64,000 nucleotides of DNA from UBA6168 sp965222975 (GCA_965222975.1 CBDCVJ010000029.1:124001-188000); one strand, 5' to 3'; counted from the stretch's first letter, positions 38,359 to 46,559 are shown. Numbers and translations: made by a program. Notes: generated by a model not told the origin, from the sequence alone.

Positions 38359-39747
38359 ATGGCAAATTACAAAACGCCTGGTGTGTATGTTGAGGAAATC
38401 AAGCTTTTTCCGCCATCCGTTGCCCAAGTGGAAACGGCCATACCTGCTTTTATTGGCTATACACAAAAGGCACGATCAAAAAAAGACAATGATTTGCTTT
38501 TTGTCCCAACAGAGATTACTTCATTGAAAGAGTATGAACAACATTTTGGCAAGGCAAACCCCGAAGTCAATATTAAGGTCACAGTGGATTCTAAAAAGGA
38601 TCCTAAAAATCCCCCAGAAATCATTGCCACCAATGATGATCCGTCCAATTACCTGATGCACTATTCTATACAAGCTTATTTTGCCAACGGCGGTGGGCCT
38701 TGCTACATCGTTTCTGTTGGCGATTATTCTGGTGGTGACGTTATTGTTCAGGGGGATTTGCTCAAGGGTTTGAATGAGATAGAAAAAATTGATGAAGTCA
38801 CTTTGATTGTTTATCCCGAAGGTACAAGGATGACCCCTACCGGGGACTATTATACCCTCATCAACATGACACTGGCCCAGTGTGCGAAATTGGGAGACCG
38901 CTTCACCGTTTGTGACGTTTACATTGATAAAGACGAGACCGTCGACAACATAAAAATTTTCCGTGAAGGTGTTTCCGGAACAGCGGACGAGATGAAATAT
39001 GGGGCTGCCTATTACCCCTATCTGGAAATGGGGTTCGACTATCAATATGAACCTGAAAAGATTGCAGTCAATAATGACGGAACGGAGACTACTTTAAAAG
39101 AAATGGAAGAGGGCAATAATGCATTGTTCAATCAGATCAAGAATTACATCAATGCCATTAATATGAAGCTTCCACCTTCTCCTGCTATAGTAGGCATTTA
39201 TGCACAGATAGACAGCAGCCGAGGTGTATGGAAGGCTCCGGCCAATGTCAATGTTAAATGGGCCGTCAAACCTACCATCAACATTACTCATGAGGGTCAA
39301 GCTGACCTGAACGTAGATACCAATGCTGGAAAATCCATCAATGCTATCCGTGCCTTTCCTGGGCGTGGCTCGGCGATGGTTTGGGGTGCCAGAACACTGA
39401 CAGGGAACGACAACGAATGGCGCTACATTCCGGTTCGTCGGTTTTTCAATATGGTGGAAGAGTCGGTGAAAAAGGCGACTTTCCAATACGTTTTTGAGCC
39501 CAACGATTCTGGCACCTGGATCAAAATAAAAGCGATGATCGAAAACTTCCTCACGCTGCAATGGCGGGCAGGGGCTTTGGCAGGTTCTACTCCCGAGCAA
39601 GCTTATTATGTCAAGGTCGGGTTGGGAGAAACGATGACGGCTTTGGACATACTGGAAGGCAGACTCTATGTTGATATAGGGATGGCAGTCGTTCGTCCGG
39701 CAGAATTTATCATCCTGAGGTTTATGCACAAGATGCAGGAAGCTTGA
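38359..39747 (+). CDS. eCIS contractile sheath protein
   Basis: 462 residues. The N-terminal YKTPGVYVEEIKLFPPSVAQ and VETAIPAFIGYT are the sheath handshake region. The middle (residues about 90-330) contains the variable outer domain, with GGGPCYIVSVGDY and EVTLIVYPEG. The C-terminal RFFNMVEESVKKATFQYVFE and ENFLTLQWRAGALAGSTPEQ are the conserved sheath core. It matches Pvc2/Afp2-type sheaths. Only one sheath gene is present, against three in Photorhabdus PVC. It polymerises around the tube and contracts to drive it into a target. It is followed by 85 bp and then the first helical unknown. Confidence 0.95.
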   Translation: MANYKTPGVYVEEIKLFPPSVAQVETAIPAFIGYTQKARSKKDNDLLFVPTEITSLKEYEQHFGKANPEVNIKVTVDSKKDPKNPPEIIATNDDPSNYLMHYSIQAYFANGGGPCYIVSVGDYSGGDVIVQGDLLKGLNEIEKIDEVTLIVYPEGTRMTPTGDYYTLINMTLAQCAKLGDRFTVCDVYIDKDETVDNIKIFREGVSGTADEMKYGAAYYPYLEMGFDYQYEPEKIAVNNDGTETTLKEMEEGNNALFNQIKNYINAINMKLPPSPAIVGIYAQIDSSRGVWKAPANVNVKWAVKPTINITHEGQADLNVDTNAGKSINAIRAFPGRGSAMVWGARTLTGNDNEWRYIPVRRFFNMVEESVKKATFQYVFEPNDSGTWIKIKAMIENFLTLQWRAGALAGSTPEQAYYVKVGLGETMTALDILEGRLYVDIGMAVVRPAEFIILRFMHKMQEA

Positions 39748-39832
39748 TAAACTGGTTCTTTATAGGGCATATTGACAATAATGTGGTTCATTTAATTAAT
39801 TCATTTACCTAAAAAAGAAAACAAATAAAATC

Positions 39833-40918
39833 ATGGCAAAAAAAACTAGCAAGAGTAGTAGGGCGGCATCTGACCAACAGAGCCCAACGCCGGATGACCA
39901 AATAACCCAATCTAGTACAAGCGCAGCTGATCCAACAACTGGCGATGAGGTGGCCCCCTCAACCCAACCAACCACTCCTGAAAGCGCTACGGATACAGAA
40001 ATTCCCCAAGACATGGGCAAACCTGACCTGGATATGGTGAAAGCTAAGTTCGCCGACTATGTGGAAAAATTGCAAGATGGTGAAATAAAAGAAGTGAGAA
40101 ATGCCTGGGACATAACTGGTAAGACACAAGAACATGCCATTGAAGCTCTGGAAAGGTTGAAAAGCCTGTACGAAATCGTTTCGAAAACACAGCATGAATA
40201 TAACCAGTTCAACCGAAACGTTGCCTTGCAACTGGTTCAGGAAAAGGATGACCTGACTGCATATATCGGGTCGTACCAAACCCTTTATACCGAACTGACC
40301 ACAGGTTTGCAGGAAACTTGCCTGACCATTAAAGAAATCAATAAAAAAATGATCGCTGTAAAAAATGAAGCCAACCAGTTGGAACAGGCAGTTAAGGACA
40401 CCTGCAACCAGCAAGATGCCAACGACCTGGATACCAAGCTGAAATTGGATTTGAAGTTGGGAACTAAAACCGCAAATTTTAGTGAGGCGGTCAAAAACTT
40501 ACACAACCAAGCAGATTACAGCTTGCAGGATACAGTGGAAATTTTCAACGCTGCTGTTAAAGTGGCAGGCATTACAGCTCTTCTCAACCTTGATGGATTG
40601 AGTGCCTCCTTTGCCGAGGTTGGTACCAATGTGGACAGCCTCGCCGCCGATGTGACGGAGAACATTAAGACCAATGCCGAATCGGCTGCTAAACAGGCCA
40701 CTGATTATGAAACAGCCATCAAAGACCTTCAAAAAGCTAAGGACGAAAAGAAGCAAAAAAGTACTCATTTTGGAGCGTTTTCTGACATCATCAAATTCAT
40801 TGAAAATAAAGACGGGAAACAACGTAAAAAAGGAAAGGCAGATAGAATTGATAATATTCAGGACAATGTAAGAGAACAGTTAGAGCTCTGGAAAAAAGAA
40901 GAAAAGCCTCCCGAATAA
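39833..40918 (+). CDS. eCIS-locus helical protein with disordered N-terminus (candidate lumen/cargo or assembly protein)
   Basis: 361 residues. Residues 1-60 are almost entirely S, T, P, D, Q, A and K (SSRAASDQQSPTPDDQITQS, then PTTPESATDTEIPQ) and should be disordered. The remainder is a long alpha-helical bundle or coiled coil (YEIVSKTQHEYNQFNRNVAL, LKEINKKM-like heptads, TENIKTNAESAAKQ) with no catalytic motif. It has no signal peptide. In PVC and related systems, short disordered N-termini direct payloads into the tube lumen, so this is a candidate internal protein. The location between sheath and tube genes would equally suit a structural or scaffolding protein. It is similar in build, not clearly in sequence, to the next gene. 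Confidence 0.65.
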   Translation: MAKKTSKSSRAASDQQSPTPDDQITQSSTSAADPTTGDEVAPSTQPTTPESATDTEIPQDMGKPDLDMVKAKFADYVEKLQDGEIKEVRNAWDITGKTQEHAIEALERLKSLYEIVSKTQHEYNQFNRNVALQLVQEKDDLTAYIGSYQTLYTELTTGLQETCLTIKEINKKMIAVKNEANQLEQAVKDTCNQQDANDLDTKLKLDLKLGTKTANFSEAVKNLHNQADYSLQDTVEIFNAAVKVAGITALLNLDGLSASFAEVGTNVDSLAADVTENIKTNAESAAKQATDYETAIKDLQKAKDEKKQKSTHFGAFSDIIKFIENKDGKQRKKGKADRIDNIQDNVREQLELWKKEEKPPE

Positions 40919-41132
40919 AAAACAGAGACAGGTACTATAATTGGGGGTTTGGCTTTTCCATATTGGTTTTTAACCTCCTTTTATGGTGTATGATCATTAA
41001 GAGAAAAAAATATCATTCACTAAAGCAATGTTGAAAAATAATTGGCTGGATGGCACGAAGAAACGGAGAGTACGGTAATTGGGTGCCAAAAAGGCTGAAG
41101 GGATTTCGGCAACGCTTTGCAAATGAAAAACA

Positions 41133-42014
41133 ATGGCTAAAAATCAGCATATCATTATTTCCTCGAAAGAACATGTTAAGTACATCGAAAATCTTAAAAA
41201 TGCGCTTAAGGAAAAAACGAGAGAATTACAAGCCGTCGAAAACGACATTAAAAATAAGACCGCTGCCTATAACGCTCAATTAGCTAAAGAAGAAATGGTC
41301 AAAAAAATCTGGGATCAGATAGAAACAACAGATGACCTCGCCAATAAAACATCTTTGGCCATCGGGCAGAGTAGCGTGTTGAGCGAATCGGCGGGCACTA
41401 AGGCAGGCTTCATCAATCATGCCCTCAAAATAGTAATTGTCAATATTGAAGATATGGCCGACATGATAAAAGGCGAATTGGAAAAAAACATTGATGACAT
41501 CAATGATGCCATTAAAAAACTCAACACCAAGCCTGATCCTAAAAGCCCGATCATGGAATCTATCACTAAACTGGACACTGCCATTGAGGATGCTTTGAAT
41601 GCCGCTTGTGATGCCCTCGATGTTGCTTTTCCCGTTTATCAAAAAAGTACTTTATTATTGTATTACCTTCAAAATAAAGAAGCGAAGGTCAATGTTCAAT
41701 TAAATGAAAAAAATAGTGAAGGTGAATTTATCACAGAGGAAGTGGATGTAGTAGGCTTGCCTGTTTTATTAAATAAATTTAAGGAAAAAATTAATCGGAA
41801 TAAATTCCCATTCCCATATGAAGACCCACCAGTTGTGGAAGAGGGTGGAAGTTTTAATTTATTGGTGAAAGGAATGAAAGAAGTCGAATCGAATAATCTT
41901 AAACATCTGGAGGGAGAATTGGATGCATTAAAAAAGATCAAATTGTTGACATTGGATAAAAAAGATGCAATCGCCAGTTCTCTTGCTGCGGCTGATGCTG
42001 CAAGAGCCTGCTGA
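41133..42014 (+). CDS. eCIS-locus coiled-coil protein
   Basis: 293 residues. It opens MAKNQHIIISSKEHVKYIEN and continues with a long coiled coil (ALKEKTRELQAVENDIKNKT). A helical region with FINHALKIVIVNIEDMADMI follows, then an alpha/beta segment (EGEFITEEVDVVGLPVLLNK), and a last helix ending SSLAAADAARAC. No signal peptide or catalytic motif. It is the second of two helical proteins between sheath and tube; 214 bp separates them. A different frame at 41050-41283 overlaps its start and is rejected as a shadow. Function unknown; a cargo, tape or assembly factor are all possible. Confidence 0.65.
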   Translation: MAKNQHIIISSKEHVKYIENLKNALKEKTRELQAVENDIKNKTAAYNAQLAKEEMVKKIWDQIETTDDLANKTSLAIGQSSVLSESAGTKAGFINHALKIVIVNIEDMADMIKGELEKNIDDINDAIKKLNTKPDPKSPIMESITKLDTAIEDALNAACDALDVAFPVYQKSTLLLYYLQNKEAKVNVQLNEKNSEGEFITEEVDVVGLPVLLNKFKEKINRNKFPFPYEDPPVVEEGGSFNLLVKGMKEVESNNLKHLEGELDALKKIKLLTLDKKDAIASSLAAADAARAC

Positions 42015-42154
42015 TTTTTTTAAATGAAAAATAAAACTGCTTTTGTTCAAGCTTTTTTATTTGCTTCATTTTTTTTATAAAAATAAAAGTAAATAACCGT
42101 TCAGGGAGCGACTGAAAAAAAGTGACACCTGAATTATTTCTAAAAAAAACAAAA

Positions 42155-42272
42155 GCAACTATTTAGTAAGTGAGAGAGAGAAAAAAAAATTATTTTTTTC
42201 TCTCTCTCACTGGAGTTGGGAGTTTTTTTGATAAAAATTTTTATCAAAAAAACTCCCCTGCTGAATAGTTGC
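42155..42272. repeat. cloverleaf-like double hairpin A
   Basis: Outer stem 42155-42166 with 42261-42272 (GCAACTATTTAG / CTGAATAGTTGC, one wobble). It encloses hairpin 1 at 42170-42210 (18-bp perfect stem, GTGAGAGAGAG plus A7) and hairpin 2 at 42218-42257 (40-bp perfect palindrome with core TTTTTGATAAAAA). The element ends 19 bp before the tube gene start. Core, tail and architecture recur at 58413-58534. Confidence 0.9.
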
Positions 42273-42291
42273 AAACAAAACACATTATATC

Positions 42292-42747
42292 ATGGCAGAA
42301 TCATATCCGTTACCGAAGTTTTATTTCAAAGTAGATTGGGGTGGTACCGAAATCGGGTTTACCGAAATCTCCGGCCTTGATGTCGAAACTGAAGCCATTG
42401 AGTACCGTGCTGGCAATAGCAGCATATTTTCCAAAACCAAGCAACCCGGTATGCAAAAGTACAGCAACATCACCATGAAACGGGGCACTTTTAAATCCAA
42501 CCCTGAATTTTATGACTGGTGGAAAGAAACCGTGAAATTTCAGGAAGGTGGAAGCCTTGGCTCGGTTTATCGAAAGTCAATTACGATCAGCTTGCTCGAT
42601 GAGGAAGGAAAAGATATTGTCATCTGGAAAGTCCTAAATGCCTGGCCGATTAAAGTGCAGTCCACCGACCTGAAATCGGATGCCAATGACATTGCGATTG
42701 AGTCCATCGAAATTGTACATGAGGGGCTCACAATAGAATTTAAATAA
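42292..42747 (+). CDS. eCIS inner tube protein (gp19/Pvc1-like), copy 1
   Basis: 151 residues: PKFYFKVDWGGTEIGFTEIS, GLDVETEAIEYRAGNSSIFS, QKYSNITMKRGTFKSNPEFY, ISLLDEEGKDIVIWKVLNAW, ANDIAIESIEIVHEGLTIEF. This is the T4 gp19-like tail tube fold of Afp1/Pvc1. It forms hexameric rings stacked into the inner tube. It follows the double-hairpin element by 19 bp, which marks a likely transcript boundary or processing site. It is probably the main tube subunit, because its motif set is the more canonical of the two. Confidence 0.95.
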   Translation: MAESYPLPKFYFKVDWGGTEIGFTEISGLDVETEAIEYRAGNSSIFSKTKQPGMQKYSNITMKRGTFKSNPEFYDWWKETVKFQEGGSLGSVYRKSITISLLDEEGKDIVIWKVLNAWPIKVQSTDLKSDANDIAIESIEIVHEGLTIEFK

Positions 42748-42786
42748 AGGAAAATTGGAGATTGGAAATTAATATGGTTATTTATT

Positions 42787-42821
42787 CAATTTTCAATTTT
42801 CAATTTTCAATTTTCAATTTT
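42787..42821 (+). repeat. five tandem CAATTTT heptamers before a tube gene start
   Basis: Five exact copies of CAATTTT, followed by CAAC and then the ATG at 42826. A partial complement (GAAAATTGGAGATTGG) lies upstream near 42752-42768, so it also forms the right arm of an inverted repeat. Confidence 0.95.
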
Positions 42822-42825
42822 CAAC

Positions 42826-43278
42826 ATGGCAACAGGATATTACCCGCCCGTCGGGTTTCATTTTTCAGTCTCTTTTACGGGGCTGGAAAAATATGATGAA
42901 GATATTATGTTTCAATCTGTTTCCGGCCTCAATGTGGATATGCAATCCGAGACCATTAAAGAAGGCGGCGAAAACAGGTTTGAACATGTGGTGCCCACCA
43001 GGAATAAATATTCCCCGTTGGTATTGAACCGAGGCTTATTCAATCCAAAAAAGTCGGGACTGACCAAGTGGTGCCAGGATGCATTTGAAAAAATGATTTA
43101 TAAACCTATTGATTTGGAGGTGATGCTTTTGGATGAAAAACATAAGCCGCTCATGTATTGGAAGGTTATCCATGCCTGGCCAAAAAGTTGGAAGATAAAG
43201 GAAATGAATGCAGAAAAAAGTGAGATCCTGATCGAGACACTGGAATTGCACTATAATAGATTTGAATTTAAAAGCTGA
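42826..43278 (+). CDS. eCIS inner tube protein (Pvc5-like), copy 2
   Basis: 150 residues: GFHFSVSFTGLEKYDEDIMF, SVSGLNVDMQSETIKEGGEN, VVPTRNKYSPLVLNRGLFNP, DLEVMLLDEKHKPLMYWKVI, ILIETLELHYNRFEFK. The fold is the same as copy 1 but the sequence is divergent. It resembles the Afp5/Pvc5 class that sits at the tube-baseplate junction. The start codon follows the CAATTTT array by 4 bp. A gap of only 9 bp to the DUF5908 gene implies co-transcription. Confidence 0.92.
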   Translation: MATGYYPPVGFHFSVSFTGLEKYDEDIMFQSVSGLNVDMQSETIKEGGENRFEHVVPTRNKYSPLVLNRGLFNPKKSGLTKWCQDAFEKMIYKPIDLEVMLLDEKHKPLMYWKVIHAWPKSWKIKEMNAEKSEILIETLELHYNRFEFKS

Positions 43279-43287
43279 TAAAATAAT

Positions 43288-43479
43288 ATGCCATTAGAAA
43301 TAAAAGAACTGCATATCAAAGCTACTGTCAATGGCAGCGGAAGTGGGGGCGGGGGTGGTTGTGGAGGCACAGGTTCATCGGATGGAAAAGCTGGGATGAG
43401 TGTCAAGGAAAAAAGCATGTTCCTAAAAGAATGTGTTGATCAGGTATTGGAAATATTAAAAGAAAAAGAAGGACGATGA
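43288..43479 (+). CDS. DUF5908 small eCIS protein
   Basis: 63 residues. The opening MPLEIKELHIKATVNGS is the DUF5908 signature, followed by a Gly-rich stretch (GSGSGGGGGCGGTGSSDG) and a C-terminal helix (KECVDQVLEILKEKEGR). The stop overlaps the start of the next gene by 4 bp (ATGA), so translation is coupled. This small protein is nearly constant before the LysM-type adaptor in Bacteroidota loci; its role is unknown to me. Confidence 0.85.
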   Translation: MPLEIKELHIKATVNGSGSGGGGGCGGTGSSDGKAGMSVKEKSMFLKECVDQVLEILKEKEGR

Positions 43480-44153
43480 ACGAGGGTAAACTTGAAAAAA
43501 TAAAAATCAGGGCCTTTCAAAACCAAACCCTCACTGGGTCTGAAAGTGCCAGTTTTGAAATACCGATCAACCCGGAAAATTACACTCGTAATTTAAAAGT
43601 AGTTAGTTGCAACGAGCAGTCCTCCGGCACGGAAGGAAACAGCCCTAAGTTTAAGTTGATCGAACCGGAAGAATTAAAACTGGATTTCATTCTTGACAAC
43701 ACGGGCACGGTGGAAGGCAATACCCTTGATGGTACGGAAGTGTCGAAACAAATCGACACTTTACTGGAAGTAGTGTATGGAATGGAACCCGAAACGCACC
43801 AACCGAATTTTCTGAAAATAACCTGGCAGGATTTCAATTTCGATTGCCGCCTCAAAGATTTATCTATCAATTATGTGCTGTTCAAACCTTCGGGTGCGCC
43901 CTTGCGGGCAAAAATAAGTGCGGCTTTTACAGCATTTATTGATGATAAAAAAAGGGTAAAAGAAGAAAATAAAAAATCGCCAGATTTGACCAGACTGCGG
44001 GTATTTAAAGAAGGGGATACTTTACCGTGGATGTTGCACAATATTTATGGCGATGATCGGCTGTATTTAAAAGTTGCCAAAATAAATAACCTGACTTCTT
44101 TTCGAAATATCAAACCAGGGCAAGAGTTGGAATTTCCGCCTTTTGAAAAATGA
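43476..44153 (+). CDS. eCIS LysM tube-baseplate adaptor (Afp7/Pvc7-like)
   Basis: 225 residues. The N-terminal domain (EIPINPENYTRNLKV, LDFILDNTGTVEG, VYGMEPETHQPNFLKITWQD, LSINYVLFKPSGAPLRAKIS) is the injection-system tube-protein domain. The C-terminal 50 residues (RVFKEGDTLPWMLHNIYGDD and FRNIKPGQELEFPP) are a LysM. In Afp/PVC, Pvc7 connects the tube to the baseplate hub. Overlap with DUF5908 upstream shows an operon. It is followed by a 124-bp MITE-like inverted repeat before the spike gene. Confidence 0.92.
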   Translation: MNEGKLEKIKIRAFQNQTLTGSESASFEIPINPENYTRNLKVVSCNEQSSGTEGNSPKFKLIEPEELKLDFILDNTGTVEGNTLDGTEVSKQIDTLLEVVYGMEPETHQPNFLKITWQDFNFDCRLKDLSINYVLFKPSGAPLRAKISAAFTAFIDDKKRVKEENKKSPDLTRLRVFKEGDTLPWMLHNIYGDDRLYLKVAKINNLTSFRNIKPGQELEFPPFEK

Positions 44154-44226
44154 TTAATTCTTTTAAATGCAACATGTGTTTTTTAATTAAAAATTAGAGA
44201 TGTTCGTAAATAAGGAATCCAAATGT

Positions 44227-44350
44227 GTTTCCTCCCCCCAGCCCCCTCCAAAGGGGGAGACAGACCCGTTCATTTATTTAAGCCATTGCTCCGTGTTTCG
44301 ATTTTTGCAGGCTTTGTCTCCTCCTTTGGAGGGGGCTGGGGGGAGGAAAC
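44227..44350. mobile_element. MITE-like G/C-armed inverted repeat, copy 1
   Basis: Terminal arms of about 35 bp (GTTTCCTCCCCCCAGCCCCC... and its complement ending GGAAAC) flank a unique A/T-rich middle of about 50 bp. The arms are shared with 52148-52286. It lies in the spacer between adaptor and spike genes. No transposase inside. Call of mobile origin is inference from paired copies. Confidence 0.75.
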
Positions 44351-44417
44351 GTATGGAACCCAATTCCAAATTTTTATTTCCGAACAGCTCTATTATTAAA
44401 AAAATAAAAAATTAAAC

Positions 44418-46190
44418 ATGAGCAAAGGAAGGATAATACCCAATGACTCCAAGTACGACCTCGTTACATTTGACATTCTGAGCGAGGGAAAAGAAATGGA
44501 TCCTACTTTTCAGGTGTTCAGCGTGGTTGTCAAGAAAGAAGTGAACCGCATCCCGACTGCTAAATTAGTCATCAGGGACGGCGACGCGGCTAAGGAGGAT
44601 TTTGAAATAAGCAATAAAGATTTTTTTATTCCTGGAAAAAAAATAGAAATAAAAGGCGGCTGGGATGGAAAAAATAAAACCTTATTTAAAGGAATTATTA
44701 TTTCTAATAAAATAAAAATAAGGGCAGATGGCACTTCCGCCCTGTACGTCGATTGCAAAGATGAAAGCGTGAAATTGACCATTGGGCGGCAAAGCAAATA
44801 TTATGAGAAGAAAAAAGACAGTGAAGTCATAAAGGAAATTTTAGGAGAATACAGCGTGGCGGGAAAAATAGAAGCCACCAAACTGGAGCATCCAGACCTG
44901 GTAAAATATTATACCACTGATTGGGACTTCATCATGAGCCGGGCGGAAGTGAATGGGTTGCTGGTCGTGCCCGACGACGGCAAGGTGGACGTGAAAGCGC
45001 CCGACACTTCGGCCAAAGAAGTTTTGACCATCATCTATGGGGCCACCATCCTTGAATTTGAAGCTGAAATGGATGCCCGTACGCAATTAAAAAAAGCCGT
45101 CGCCAATGCCTGGGATCCCAAAACGCAAAAACTGGTAGAGTCCAGTTCGTCCCCTGCCAAATTCACAGAGCCGGGCAATTTAAAAGGCGATAAACTATCG
45201 GATACCATCGGGCTGAAGCAAATGGATCTGAAGCATAGCGGCAAGGTGCAAAAGGAGGAGTTAAAAAGTTGGGCCGATGCCAATATCCTGAAAAGCAGGA
45301 TGGCAAAAATCAGGGGCCGGGCAAAGTTCGAAGGTTTTGGTGGTGTGAAACCCTGTGATATAGTGGACATTCAGGGTGTTGGAAAAAGATTCAACGGAAA
45401 GGTATTTGTCACTGGCGTGCAACATGAATTTGAAGACGGGAATTGGTTTACCCATATCCAGTTTGGGCTTGATGATAAATGGTTTTACAAAGCACCTGAC
45501 ATTGTTGAAAAACCTGCATCTGGGCTGTTGCCCGGCATCAATGGATTGCAGATCGGCAAGGTGGTAAAATTGGAAAAAGACCCCGACGGCGAAAATCGCA
45601 TTCAGGTCAAATTGCCCATCATTGACGAAAAAGCAAAAGGCATTTGGACGAGGGTGGCCACGCTCGATGCAGGGAAAAAAAGAGGTACTTTTTTCCTGCC
45701 CGAAATAGATGATGAAGTGATCGTCGGATTTATTAATGACGATCCCCGTGATGCGGTGGTGCTCGGCATGTTGCACAGCAGCAAAAACCCAGCACCTATC
45801 GAAGTAAAAGATGCCAATGATGAAAAAGGACTTTGGACCAGAAGCGAAATGAAAGTGCTGTTCGACGACAAGGACAAAGTGATCACCATTGAAACACCCG
45901 CTGGCAATAAAATAGTGATGAGCGAAAAAGACAAATCCATTGTGCTGACCGATCAAAATAAAAATTCCATAAAAATGGAATCGGCAGGCATCACCATAGA
46001 CAGTGCGAAAGACATCAACATCAACGCTAAAGGAAAGATAAATATCAAAGCTACCCAGGATTTAATTATGGCAGGATTGAAAATAGCCGAAAAGGCGCAA
46101 ACCCAACTGGAAATGCAGGGCGGCGCTGGCGCTAAATTAACATCCTCGGCCATTGTTCAGATTCAAGGTTCTTTGGTGAAAATAAATTAA
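44418..46190 (+). CDS. eCIS VgrG-like central spike protein (Afp8/Pvc8-like)
   Basis: 590 residues. The N-terminal gp27-like region (TFDILSEGKEMDPTFQVFSV, VNRIPTAKLVIRDGDAAKED, KIEIKGGWDGKNKTLFKGII) extends to about 370. A gp5-like OB domain follows (INGLQIGKVVKLEKDPDGEN, IQVKLPIIDEKAKGIWTRVA, GTFFLPEIDDEVIVGFINDD, VVLGMLHSSKNPAP). Next is a beta-helix needle with repeated short strands (KIVMSEKDKSIVLTDQNKNS, INIKATQDLIM) and a terminal IQGSLVKIN. It trimerises into the hub and spike that leads the tube. No C-terminal effector fusion is seen. The PAAR tip gene follows directly. Confidence 0.95.
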   Translation: MSKGRIIPNDSKYDLVTFDILSEGKEMDPTFQVFSVVVKKEVNRIPTAKLVIRDGDAAKEDFEISNKDFFIPGKKIEIKGGWDGKNKTLFKGIIISNKIKIRADGTSALYVDCKDESVKLTIGRQSKYYEKKKDSEVIKEILGEYSVAGKIEATKLEHPDLVKYYTTDWDFIMSRAEVNGLLVVPDDGKVDVKAPDTSAKEVLTIIYGATILEFEAEMDARTQLKKAVANAWDPKTQKLVESSSSPAKFTEPGNLKGDKLSDTIGLKQMDLKHSGKVQKEELKSWADANILKSRMAKIRGRAKFEGFGGVKPCDIVDIQGVGKRFNGKVFVTGVQHEFEDGNWFTHIQFGLDDKWFYKAPDIVEKPASGLLPGINGLQIGKVVKLEKDPDGENRIQVKLPIIDEKAKGIWTRVATLDAGKKRGTFFLPEIDDEVIVGFINDDPRDAVVLGMLHSSKNPAPIEVKDANDEKGLWTRSEMKVLFDDKDKVITIETPAGNKIVMSEKDKSIVLTDQNKNSIKMESAGITIDSAKDININAKGKINIKATQDLIMAGLKIAEKAQTQLEMQGGAGAKLTSSAIVQIQGSLVKIN

Positions 46191-46257
46191 TTTAATGAAT
46201 AATTTTTAATGACTAATAATCCCTGATTCGCATTAATCATTAACCATTATTCATTTA
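46191..46257. repeat. start-proximal inverted repeat of AATGAATAAT words
   Basis: The arm at about 46191-46218 pairs with 46231-46257 over about 25 bases with few mismatches. It overlaps the last base of the spike gene stop region and ends 12 bp before the PAAR start codon. Confidence 0.75.
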
Positions 46258-46268
46258 TCATTAAAAAA

Positions 46269-46559
46269 ATGCCACCAGCTGCCAGACTAACAGACATGCA
46301 CACCTGCCCCATGACCACAGGACCAGTCCCCCATGTGGGTGGGCCGATCATCGGGCCAGGTGTCCCGACGGTTTTGATTGGCAATATGCCTGCCGCCGTC
46401 ATGGGGGATTCGGCTACATGTGTTGGGCCACCCGATACGATCATCAAAGGATCAGCGACGGTCATGATCGGCGGAAAACCCGCTGCCCGCATGGGCGATT
46501 CAACGGCTCATGGTGGGATCATTGTTTTGGGACTTCCGACGGTCATGATCGGAGGGTGA
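46269..46559 (+). CDS. eCIS PAAR tip protein (Afp10/Pvc10-like)
   Basis: 96 residues: PPAARLTDMHTCPMTTGPVP, GGPIIGPGVPTVLIGNMPAA, KGSATVMIGGKPAARMGDST, LGLPTVMIGG. This is a complete PAAR repeat protein with the His and Cys positions (HTC, ATC, AHGG) that bind the tip metal ion. It sharpens the spike trimer. It ends 20 bp before the gp25 gene, so co-transcription is clear. Confidence 0.95.
   Translation: MPPAARLTDMHTCPMTTGPVPHVGGPIIGPGVPTVLIGNMPAAVMGDSATCVGPPDTIIKGSATVMIGGKPAARMGDSTAHGGIIVLGLPTVMIGG

Noticed and set aside
41050..41283. 77-codon plus frame overlapping the coiled-coil gene start
   Set aside because: Basic, low-complexity out-of-frame reading of the true gene at 41133.
42787..42821. 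Possible CRISPR-like array
   Set aside because: The heptamers are directly adjacent with no spacers; no array of spaced 25-40 bp repeats was seen anywhere in the window.
44200..44415. 71-codon plus-strand frame before the spike gene
   Set aside because: It is a translation of the MITE-like repeat arms (SSPQPPPKGE...) and a similar product appears from the copy at 52108-52350.
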